A stretch of DNA of 8,565 bases, taken from positions 1 through 8,565 of the forward strand of contig JAHKLF010000054.1 in the NCBI GenBank assembly GCA_029856615.1, read 5' to 3'. Source of the DNA: Candidatus Njordarchaeota archaeon. GTDB lineage: Archaea > Asgardarchaeota > Njordarchaeia > Njordarchaeales > Njordarchaeaceae. A model generated the notes under the pieces. It was not told where the DNA came from, searched no databases, and saw only the letters and a list, made by a program, of their open reading frames with translations. The position numbers were made by a program, and so were the translations under genes. Shown here piece by piece: positions 1-5,893 of the stretch; position 1 is the stretch's first letter; each line of letters begins with the position of its first letter.

Positions 1-413
1 AAACCACTGAGCCACCATGCGATAATAGGAACTGCTTGTTGCGCTAAGAACCTCTTTAGCCCATATTTCTTAACCCAATATGCCCAAATTCTAATGACTA
101 TCGCCCATGGCGCGAATATAGGAAAAACCGTCATTGTTGTAATATAGGCAATCCATTCCTCATAGGGCAAAGCCACCTTCTTGATAAAAAACACGTCTTT
201 ATGTCGAATTACAGAGTACACCCATACATCTTCTATGAAGAGATGAAGTTCATCTCCAAATGTACTTTTAACTGTCTCCATTTTATCGAATTCCATGTCG
301 CTTAGAAAAACTATGAGCTGCTCAAGAGTCATCGGTCGCCAAATTTCTGTGCTTATGCGTTCGGGGTATAAGTAATTTTCTATACGCTCTAATGTTTTTC
401 TTTCTATCTTCAA
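1..413 (-). CDS. Partial membrane protein of unknown function (N-terminal 137 residues)
   Basis: This reading frame is open from a TTG at 413-411 to the left edge, so the C-terminus is missing. The start is chosen because no ATG is available near the 5' end, an in-frame TAA lies a few codons upstream, and GAGGA sits 7 bases before the TTG. The first 80 or so residues look soluble and charged, with many aromatic and acidic positions. Residues 88-114 form a strongly hydrophobic, Trp-rich stretch that should span the membrane, followed by a short basic turn (KKYGLKR) and the start of a second hydrophobic stretch from about 123. I recognise no family. It is divergent from the phosphoesterase gene and shares its upstream region. 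A TATA-like CTTTTATAAT at 450-441 would put transcription start within a few bases of the TTG, which conflicts with use of the GAGGA, so either the promoter or the mode of initiation is uncertain. Confidence 0.6.
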   Translation of the reverse strand, partial: MKIERKTLERIENYLYPERISTEIWRPMTLEQLIVFLSDMEFDKMETVKSTFGDELHLFIEDVWVYSVIRHKDVFFIKKVALPYEEWIAYITTMTVFPIFAPWAIVIRIWAYWVKKYGLKRFLAQQAVPIIAWWLSG

Positions 414-767
414 TGCACGGTCCTCAACTTAAAATACTAAATTATAAAAGTAACATCCTACTATTAAAAATGTAAAGATTAGCTTAGGTGGAAATTCGGA
501 AATCGCTCTCAATCAGTATCCAATAGAAATATAAAAAAGTATGCGTAAATATGCAACCCTTCATTAATGTAAACCAAATAACTATCTCAATCCAGCAATT
601 TTCATCTTAAAATAATTCATGAAGCCAATTCCAATCGCTAAGATTCTTTTAAACACCGAAATGGAGAGAATCTAGCGCTACTCCTATTAAAATTTTTTAA
701 ATTTTAATGTGCAATTAATATAGAAGAGTTAAATAATAAGAATGCATCGTTTATATGAAAACAAACC
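414..767. other. Divergent intergenic region, no gene seen
   Basis: This AT-rich stretch lies between the leftward membrane protein and the rightward phosphoesterase promoter. I see no convincing gene. The longest open stretches on either strand are about 30 codons or fewer and lack good ribosome-binding sites. It holds the upstream signals of the membrane protein and a bulged stem-loop at 636-677 followed by A/T-rich runs at about 688-708. An AGGTGG at 486-491 resembles a ribosome-binding site but no start codon follows at a usable distance. Confidence 0.6.
636..677. other. Bulged stem-loop (inverted repeat) in the intergenic region
   Basis: CGCTAAGATTCT at 636-647 pairs with AGAATCTAGCG at 667-677. 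There are 11 Watson-Crick pairs with one unpaired A (641), and further T-G/T-A pairs may extend the stem toward a loop of about 13 bases. It is by far the strongest secondary structure in the gap. On the plus strand a T run (about 692-697) follows some 15 bases later, so it could be the 3' end of a small transcript. It could equally be a protein-binding dyad or a chance repeat. Confidence 0.4.
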
Positions 768-778
768 TTTTATATATT
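768..778 (+). promoter_or_regulatory. Archaeal TATA box for the phosphoesterase gene
   Basis: The sequence TTTTATATATT matches the archaeal TATA consensus closely and is preceded by an A/C-rich segment that could serve as a TFB recognition element. Placing the start site about 25 bases downstream gives transcription from roughly 797-800. That leaves a leader of about 26-29 bases containing the G-rich ribosome-binding site before the TTG at 826. The box lies inside the longer reading frame that opens at 742, which argues against that ATG being used. Confidence 0.6.
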
Positions 779-825
779 TAGAAAAACGTAGAGTTATTTA
801 TTTAAGTAATGAAGGGGGGGCTTAT

Positions 826-1782
826 TTGCCCAGAATCGTGTATTCAGGAGATGTACACGGCAGTGAGTATGTGTGGTTAAAATTCCTGAAAGCTGCTGTT
901 GAGCATAAAGCGGATATAATATTTATGAATGGAGACTTAACGGGAAAGAAAATAATTCCAATTGCTAAAATGTCTGATGGTACATGGAAAACTCCACAAA
1001 TTTTTGGAAGAACATGGGTTCTCAAAACAGAGGAAGAAGTAAAAGAAATGGAAAAAAGAATTAGATACGCTGGTATGTATCCTTGGGTAGCACCTTATGA
1101 GGAAATCATGAAATATGCACGAGATCGTAAGAAATGGGAGAGCTTGTTTGAGGATATCGTAGCTAGGGAAATGGAACGATGGCTTCAACTCGCGGAAGAG
1201 AAAGTACCAAAGAACGTAATGATAATTGTCGCTCCAGGAAATGATGACTACTTCGTAATTGATGAGATCATCAAGCAACACGAAGACCGAATCATCTATC
1301 CAAATGATAAAGTCGTTTGGCTTGATGATAAACATCCAATGATTACATGTGAATGGGTAAATCCAACACCTTGGGAGTCTCCTCGAGAAGAACCCGAAGA
1401 TAAACTTGAAAAGCGACTGTTAGCCAAGTTCAAGATGGTCGAGGAAGAAAAATACCCTGATCTTGTCTGTGCGTTTCATGCACCACCTTATGATAGTGGA
1501 ATAGATCTCGCACCTAAATTAGACAAGAATCTAAGACCAGTGCTGGTTGGGGGTCATCCAGTCATGGTCCCCGTCGGTAGTAAAGCAGTTAGGAAGGTAA
1601 TTGAGCGCTTCCAGCCACTACTGGGCCTTCACTCTCATATCCATGAATCTCCAGGGGAAGTTTATATAGGTAGAACATTATGTATAAACCCCGGCTCAGA
1701 ATACGATCGAGGAATCTTGCGAATGTATGTATTTGATTTGACGCCAGAAGGTATAGGGAAATATTGGCGGATGACTGGTTAG
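826..1782 (+). CDS. Calcineurin-like metallophosphoesterase (predicted phosphoesterase, Icc-related)
   Basis: A predicted dimetal phosphoesterase of 318 residues, soluble and presumably cytoplasmic. Numbered from the TTG start, it shows the full motif series of the fold: GDVHG (D9, H11), NGDLTG (D37), GNDD (N139), the HAPP histidine (H218), and HSHIH (H271 and H273), the counterpart of the usual GHxH block, followed by NPGS at 288-291. These residues bind two metal ions and a phosphoester in the family. The substrate cannot be read from sequence. An insertion of about 90 charged, probably helical residues (about 45-130) separates the second and third motifs. The frame can be extended to an ATG at 742, but that codon lies upstream of a strong TATA box and has no ribosome-binding site. 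The TTG at 826 has a GGGGGG run five bases ahead and places the first beta strand (RIVYSGD) at the N-terminus, as is usual. The next gene follows after 43 bases. Confidence 0.85.
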   Translation: MPRIVYSGDVHGSEYVWLKFLKAAVEHKADIIFMNGDLTGKKIIPIAKMSDGTWKTPQIFGRTWVLKTEEEVKEMEKRIRYAGMYPWVAPYEEIMKYARDRKKWESLFEDIVAREMERWLQLAEEKVPKNVMIIVAPGNDDYFVIDEIIKQHEDRIIYPNDKVVWLDDKHPMITCEWVNPTPWESPREEPEDKLEKRLLAKFKMVEEEKYPDLVCAFHAPPYDSGIDLAPKLDKNLRPVLVGGHPVMVPVGSKAVRKVIERFQPLLGLHSHIHESPGEVYIGRTLCINPGSEYDRGILRMYVFDLTPEGIGKYWRMTG

Positions 1783-1785
1783 AAG

Positions 1786-1803
1786 TTTTCTCCCTTTTTA
1801 TTA
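1786..1803 (+). terminator. T-rich terminator-like element after the phosphoesterase
   Basis: TTTTCTCCCTTTTTATTA begins three bases after the stop codon. Archaeal RNA polymerase terminates at oligo-T tracts without needing a hairpin, and this pyrimidine-rich block fits. A copy with 16 of 18 identical bases occurs at the same distance after the next gene. If it works only partly, readthrough would still let the nucleotidyltransferase gene be co-transcribed. Confidence 0.5.
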
Positions 1804-1825
1804 AATTTTTGTGAGGTGTTAGAAC

Positions 1826-2659
1826 ATGGTAATGAGACCTGGAGAGCATAAAGAAATACCAGATGAAGTATTTATAGACGAGGTTTATAGGATAGTGGGG
1901 GAAGCCGAAAAGAAAGGAATTATTCTGCGTGTTATAGGCGCCGTAGCTGTTAGAATTCATTCAAAAGAATTTGAAGAACTCCATATACGCTTAGGAAGAT
2001 TAGGGGAAGGAAAACCTAGTTTCAGTGATCTCGATTTCGTGGGATATAGTAAGCAGAGAAAAGAAATAGAGAGATTCTTCGAGAAGGATATTGGATTCAT
2101 TCCAGATAAGTGGATTAACGCTTACTTTGGGCATAAGAGACTAATATTTTATCATCCTAAGGGATGGTTCCATTCTGATGTATTCTTCGACGCATTAGAA
2201 TTTAGCCATGATATTTACTTCGGTAAAAAACCAGGACAAGGCAGATTGGATGTAGATAGCCCTACAATCCCATTAGAAGAATTATTTTTAGAGAAAACTC
2301 AAATACATGATATAAATGAGAAAGATATAAAGGATTTAATAGTTCTTCTAAGAGCACATGAAGTTGGAGAGAATGATGATAGAGAAGTAATTAACGCGAA
2401 GTATATTGCTAAAATACTCGCGGATGATTGGGGCTTTTGGTATGATGTTAAAGAAAACTTGAAAAAAGTTAAGATATTCGCTAAAAAATACCTCGATCAA
2501 GGAAAATTAAATCAAGAGGATTATGAAGACGTAATAAGGAAGATTGATATTATCCTTGATTACATAGAAAAGGAACCCAAGACTAAGAGATGGCAGAAAA
2601 GAGCTAAGGTAGGCACAAAAAAGATTTGGTGGAGACCGGTTGAGGAAGTCGTCCGTTAA
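1826..2659 (+). CDS. Nucleotidyltransferase-fold protein of unknown substrate
   Basis: A 277-residue soluble protein that resembles the minimal nucleotidyltransferase superfamily. A glycine-containing helix start (IGAVAVRIH, 37-45) precedes SDLDF at 67-71, which supplies the Asp-x-Asp metal-binding pair (D68, D70). HSDVFFD at 116-122 offers the third carboxylate. TIPLEELFLEKTQI (147-160) and EKDIKDLIVLL (165-175) match the segment that usually closes this fold. A DWGFW block at 201-205 and a basic tail rich in Lys, Arg and Trp (253-270) follow. From memory, similar proteins with the KRLxFY and DWGxW signatures are scattered through archaea and Chloroflexota and are uncharacterised. This rests on recall, not a search. 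The ATG at 1826 has a strong GAGGTG seven bases upstream. Spacing to the phosphoesterase suggests coupling to that gene. It could modify RNA or a protein, or be a toxin-like enzyme, but no antitoxin partner of usual type is visible. Confidence 0.7.
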   Translation: MVMRPGEHKEIPDEVFIDEVYRIVGEAEKKGIILRVIGAVAVRIHSKEFEELHIRLGRLGEGKPSFSDLDFVGYSKQRKEIERFFEKDIGFIPDKWINAYFGHKRLIFYHPKGWFHSDVFFDALEFSHDIYFGKKPGQGRLDVDSPTIPLEELFLEKTQIHDINEKDIKDLIVLLRAHEVGENDDREVINAKYIAKILADDWGFWYDVKENLKKVKIFAKKYLDQGKLNQEDYEDVIRKIDIILDYIEKEPKTKRWQKRAKVGTKKIWWRPVEEVVR

Positions 2660-2662
2660 ACT

Positions 2663-2680
2663 TTTTCTCGATTTTTATTA
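2663..2680 (+). terminator. T-rich terminator-like element after the nucleotidyltransferase gene
   Basis: TTTTCTCGATTTTTATTA lies three bases after the stop codon and is the near twin of the element at 1786-1803. It resembles an archaeal oligo-T terminator. A separate promoter for the following gene may lie just beyond: TTTTTTAA at 2705-2712 is TATA-like and about 45 bases before the next start. Confidence 0.5.
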
Positions 2681-2754
2681 TCACTTAAAATAATAATTAC
2701 TCCATTTTTTAAGCTTCTAAAATAACATTCTAAAGTAGTGGTGGTGAAAGTATT

Positions 2755-4065
2755 ATGTCTTTACCTCCCGAAATAATTGAGGAGTTCAAAGACCTTGAAC
2801 CTACCAAGAAACTATACTACGAAGATGCATATATCAAAGAATTTGACTCCCAAGTCATAAAGAAAGTAAACTTTCAGGATAAAGTTTATATCGCGCTTCG
2901 TGAAACTGCATTCTTCGCCGAAAGTGGAGGACAAGGCGGCGACGTCGGTTTCATACGTGGCCCTGAGGGTAGTCTAAGGGTAATAGATACTCAAGCCATA
3001 GATGAGGAAGTGGTTATTCACATATGCGAACCCATTGAAGGACAGGTAAACGAAGGAGATAACATTCATGGAGAAATAAATTGGGAAATAAGATATAATA
3101 GGATGCGTCACCATACCGGATCACATGTTGTTTTTGCGGCCATTAGGGAGGCCCTAAGGGTTAAAAAATTAATCTATAAGGGCGTGCATGTAGGGGAAAC
3201 TTGGGCCCGTATTGATATCAACTATGATGATCCAATAACCGACGAGCAGATACGTGAAATTGAGCTACTTGCTAACAGGATATGCTTTGAAAATAGGCCA
3301 GTAAAAATTTTTTACATGAATAGAGAAGAAGCCGAGAGGGTATATGGAGATAAATTAGGGGTGACAGAGGTAACGCCTACAGGAATAGTACGGGTTGTTG
3401 AAATAGAGGGGTGGGACGTCGCATTATGTAGCGGAACACATGTTAGGTCAACGGCTGAGATTGGAATAATCAAAATATTAGAAAGATATAAGTTAGAGAA
3501 GGGAGTTCAAAGAATCAGATTGGCAGTTGGACCTAGCGCGTATGATAAAATTGATGAAATAATATTGAGAGCAAATAGGGCTGCCAGATTATTAAATGCA
3601 TCATTAGATGATTTAGATGAGAAAATTGAGAATCTAATTAGAAAAAAGGAAGAATTAGAAGATAAACTAAAGAGCCTAAGAAAGCGTTTAGCTAAATATG
3701 AAGCCTATTACTTGTTACAACAAGCTAAGACTATAGGAGAACTGAAGTTAGTAGTTCAGGAAATTCCCGATGCTGATATTAGCATGCTGAGAAATATTGT
3801 CATGGAGATTACAAAATTTGATCCAAGTAGTATAGTTGTTCTAGGAAGCATAATGGATAGAGCGTACGTAGTTGCTGCTGCTGGCAATAAAGCCATAGAA
3901 TATGGAATAAAGATTAATGATTACGTTGTGTACTTAAAGAATATTCTAGGAGGAAAAGGTGGAGGCTCGCCAAAGATCATCCAATTTGCGGGAGAGTCGC
4001 TTAGTAAATTAAAAGAGGCTCTTAAGGTATTAGAAGACAAGATTAAAGAAAATATAAAAGCTTAA
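2755..4065 (+). CDS. AlaX-type alanyl-tRNA editing hydrolase with DHHA1 domain
   Basis: This free-standing relative of the editing half of alanyl-tRNA synthetase is expected to deacylate mischarged Ser- or Gly-tRNA(Ala) in the cytoplasm. It has 436 residues and no aminoacylation domain. The N-terminal beta-barrel carries ESGGQGGD at 56-63. The editing site has the zinc ligand pairs HTGSH (H120, H124) and CSGTH (C225, H229), all intact. A coiled coil spans about 283-325, and the C-terminal DHHA1 (C-Ala) region ends in the glycine-rich GGKGGGSP at 399-406, which in the family contacts the tRNA elbow. This layout is the long AlaX form. The ATG at 2755 has GGTGGTGA seven bases ahead. It is preceded by a 95-base gap with a T-rich terminator and a possible TATA box, so it may have its own promoter. 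Its stop codon overlaps that of the convergent gene on the other strand. Confidence 0.9.
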   Translation: MSLPPEIIEEFKDLEPTKKLYYEDAYIKEFDSQVIKKVNFQDKVYIALRETAFFAESGGQGGDVGFIRGPEGSLRVIDTQAIDEEVVIHICEPIEGQVNEGDNIHGEINWEIRYNRMRHHTGSHVVFAAIREALRVKKLIYKGVHVGETWARIDINYDDPITDEQIREIELLANRICFENRPVKIFYMNREEAERVYGDKLGVTEVTPTGIVRVVEIEGWDVALCSGTHVRSTAEIGIIKILERYKLEKGVQRIRLAVGPSAYDKIDEIILRANRAARLLNASLDDLDEKIENLIRKKEELEDKLKSLRKRLAKYEAYYLLQQAKTIGELKLVVQEIPDADISMLRNIVMEITKFDPSSIVVLGSIMDRAYVVAAAGNKAIEYGIKINDYVVYLKNILGGKGGGSPKIIQFAGESLSKLKEALKVLEDKIKENIKA

Positions 4066-4790
4066 AATGGAAGCTTCTTCGCATTGAACTTTACCAAATA
4101 TTTCTTTCTAAACCATTTGGGCTTCTTTAGCACAATGATACCATCATAGAATGAGTTAAATAACTTGAACTTATATTCACTTAAGTCTTCTCCTCTTTTC
4201 TTTAGATAGTATGCAAGAGAGTATATAAGCCTTTGAACGACATCCCTTAAATAGCTCCGCTTGAATTTGAATTTCTCCTTATGAGTCTTAAAATACTGAT
4301 CAATTCCTTCAGCAAATTTTTTACCAGCTATCCAAGAAAATATGAGAGCTAATGCGCCTACAAACGCCATAATAAACGATAGTATCATAAATTCTAAGAA
4401 CCGTCCCCACACCGCCCCTGCAATTGGCAAAAGAGCCGCAGTTAATGTTATAGGAATACTAAATGCTCTCAACATCCCTTGAATCATAACATAGCCTTTT
4501 AGACCAGGAATTCTCTTTATGCTCCCAGCGATTTTATATAGTGTTTTATAAACTTCTCTCCACTCCGATAAGAATTCTCTGCCAAGAGCCCCACGTCTGA
4601 TCCACCTATCATAAGGATCTGGATCATCGAAAAAATAAGTCAGATAACCATCTATAAGTAGGATTAGGCTTCTCAAGAAATCTAAATCTGGATTCTTCCC
4701 CAAGTAATAATAAGGTTTCTTACTCTTCTGAGCCGATGCCAAATTGAGCACCGAGCTGAGTATTGGATGATCTCTCCTTGTTAATAACAA
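4062..4790 (-). CDS. Two-helix membrane protein of unknown function
   Basis: A 242-residue protein I do not recognise. Residues 1-105 are soluble-looking with a Tyr-rich stretch (KKPYYYLGKNPDLDF, 24-38) and an acidic DDPDPYD at 55-61. Two adjacent hydrophobic segments, about 107-127 and 131-155, form a likely helical hairpin. The remaining 85 residues are strongly basic, suggesting a cytoplasmic tail. The start is uncertain. The only early in-frame candidates are TTG at 4790 and GTG at 4751, and the first internal ATG is codon 102. The TTG has no ribosome-binding site upstream, while an AAGGAGAG lies just downstream of it at 4779-4772, so initiation may be leaderless or at an unusual codon. 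It lies 47 bases downstream of the racemase-like gene on the same strand and may be co-transcribed with it. Its end overlaps the AlaX stop codon by four bases. Confidence 0.7.
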   Translation of the reverse strand: MLLTRRDHPILSSVLNLASAQKSKKPYYYLGKNPDLDFLRSLILLIDGYLTYFFDDPDPYDRWIRRGALGREFLSEWREVYKTLYKIAGSIKRIPGLKGYVMIQGMLRAFSIPITLTAALLPIAGAVWGRFLEFMILSFIMAFVGALALIFSWIAGKKFAEGIDQYFKTHKEKFKFKRSYLRDVVQRLIYSLAYYLKKRGEDLSEYKFKLFNSFYDGIIVLKKPKWFRKKYLVKFNAKKLPF

Positions 4791-4837
4791 TCAATTTTAT
4801 CATTTATTAATTATTATTTAGTCACAAACGCTTGGAA

Positions 4838-5836
4838 TCATCTAACAAGAAAACCGTGTCTTAATGGATCATTAGGATCAATAATGACTTGAGTTATTCC
4901 AGTTATATACGCTCTCCCCGTCAATTCGGGTATTATTGCCTTAAGCCCCCCGATTTCAGCTTCCTCAACAACCTTTGCTTTAAAATGCATACCAATAATA
5001 CTTTCGCTGATCACTCGCTCATTTAACTCGATCTTATCCGTTGCATACATTGTGGCTAATTTTGCCGCTGTACCGGTCCCGCATGGAGAACGATCAAACG
5101 ATCCTTCTCCAAATACAACGACGTTTCTAAATTTTCTCCTTTCTATGTCTTCATAAAGCATTACGAGCTTTACTTCATTTATATGAGGTTTAACTGGATG
5201 CTGAATCTTAATCTCTTCATTAACAGTTTTTCTGATAATCAATGCCAAGTCGATTATCTTCTTAATATTACGAGGTCTTATATCAATTTTCACATCTGAA
5301 GCTTTTATTAACGCATAAAAATTACCGCCAAATGCTATATCCGCAGTAACAACACCTACTCCCGGTACATCTACTTCAACAGTTTTAAGATAAAAAGATG
5401 GCACATCCCTAACCGTAACCTCCTTAACTCGCCCACTCTCAACGAATGCACGCGCCATCACTGTACCTGCAGGTGTCTCGTAAGTAATTGATGTGTACGG
5501 CTCCTTAGCCTCCACGATTCCTAATTCTATAAGCGCAGTAGTTACGCCCATCGTCGCATGACCGCACATGTCGAGATATCCGCCCGAATCCATGAAAATC
5601 AAACCAAAGTCCACATCATTCGACACAGAGGGAAGGAGAATTGCTCCAAATGAATCAATGTGGCCTCTCGGTTCGTGAATGACACTAGTACGAATCCAAT
5701 CAAGTTTTTCCATGATGAATTTCTTCCTTTCAACCATATCCTTACCAGGGACTTTGGGTAGCCCTCCAAGTACAATTCTCGTAGGCTCACCTTCTGTGTG
5801 AGAATCAACGACAAATAATACGTTCTTGAAAAACAC
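4838..5836 (-). CDS. Proline racemase / hydroxyproline epimerase family enzyme
   Basis: A cofactor-independent enzyme of the proline racemase superfamily, 332 residues, the usual length. These enzymes use two cysteines as acid and base to invert the alpha carbon of proline or 4-hydroxyproline. Members with Thr or Ser at one site instead dehydrate trans-3-hydroxyproline. Here both cysteines are present: C91 in DMCGHATMG and C252 in DRSPCGTGT. The conserved N-terminal DSHTEGEPTR (11-20) and FGGNFYAL (169-176) are also intact. Two cysteines favour racemase or 4-hydroxyproline 2-epimerase activity over dehydration, but substrate choice is not settled by this. Translation starts at a GTG (5836-5834), the only early start codon available, with GGTG 7 bases upstream. 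It follows the amino acid permease by 57 bases on the same strand, consistent with uptake and isomerisation of proline-type substrates. A T-rich gap between them could end transcription or carry a weak TATA box. Confidence 0.88.
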   Translation of the reverse strand: MFFKNVLFVVDSHTEGEPTRIVLGGLPKVPGKDMVERKKFIMEKLDWIRTSVIHEPRGHIDSFGAILLPSVSNDVDFGLIFMDSGGYLDMCGHATMGVTTALIELGIVEAKEPYTSITYETPAGTVMARAFVESGRVKEVTVRDVPSFYLKTVEVDVPGVGVVTADIAFGGNFYALIKASDVKIDIRPRNIKKIIDLALIIRKTVNEEIKIQHPVKPHINEVKLVMLYEDIERRKFRNVVVFGEGSFDRSPCGTGTAAKLATMYATDKIELNERVISESIIGMHFKAKVVEEAEIGGLKAIIPELTGRAYITGITQVIIDPNDPLRHGFLVR

Positions 5837-5849
5837 TTCGGGACACCAG

Positions 5850-5881
5850 AAAAAGAATTACAAAAAAGGAATTTTAAAAAA
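5850..5881 (-). terminator. Oligo-T tracts downstream of the permease gene
   Basis: On the minus strand three T runs of five to six bases (5881-5876, 5867-5862, 5854-5850) follow the permease stop codon within 44 bases, as in archaeal oligo-T terminators. The first run continues into TTTTTTAAAATTCC, which also resembles a TATA box about 40 bases ahead of the racemase GTG. The racemase gene may therefore be partly or wholly transcribed on its own. Confidence 0.4.
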
Positions 5882-5893
5882 TGAAAATAATTT

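Noticed and set aside
560..655. Short minus-strand frame of about 30 codons in the left intergenic region
   Set aside because: It has no ribosome-binding site, no ATG until late in the frame and no recognisable similarity.
688..708. A/T run with near-palindromic AAAATTT/AAATTTT
   Set aside because: Such runs are expected in DNA this AT-rich, and no spacing to a start supports a promoter role.
742..825. N-terminal extension of the phosphoesterase frame to an ATG at 742
   Set aside because: It lies across a strong TATA box, lacks a ribosome-binding site and has no family similarity. The TTG at 826 fits better.
937..1335. 132-codon minus-strand frame
   Set aside because: It is antisense to the phosphoesterase, with Phe/Ser/Ile-rich composition typical of an opposite-strand shadow and no start signals.
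1589..1960. 123-codon minus-strand frame
   Set aside because: It runs antisense across the junction of two well-supported genes and has no recognisable motif.
4719..4803. 27-codon minus-strand frame from an ATG at 4803 overlapping the start of the membrane protein gene
   Set aside because: It is out of frame, has no ribosome-binding site and shows no motif. It is noted only because the true start of the membrane protein is unclear.
5599..5814. 71-codon minus-strand frame
   Set aside because: It is an out-of-frame overlap within the racemase-family gene, which has intact catalytic motifs in its own frame.
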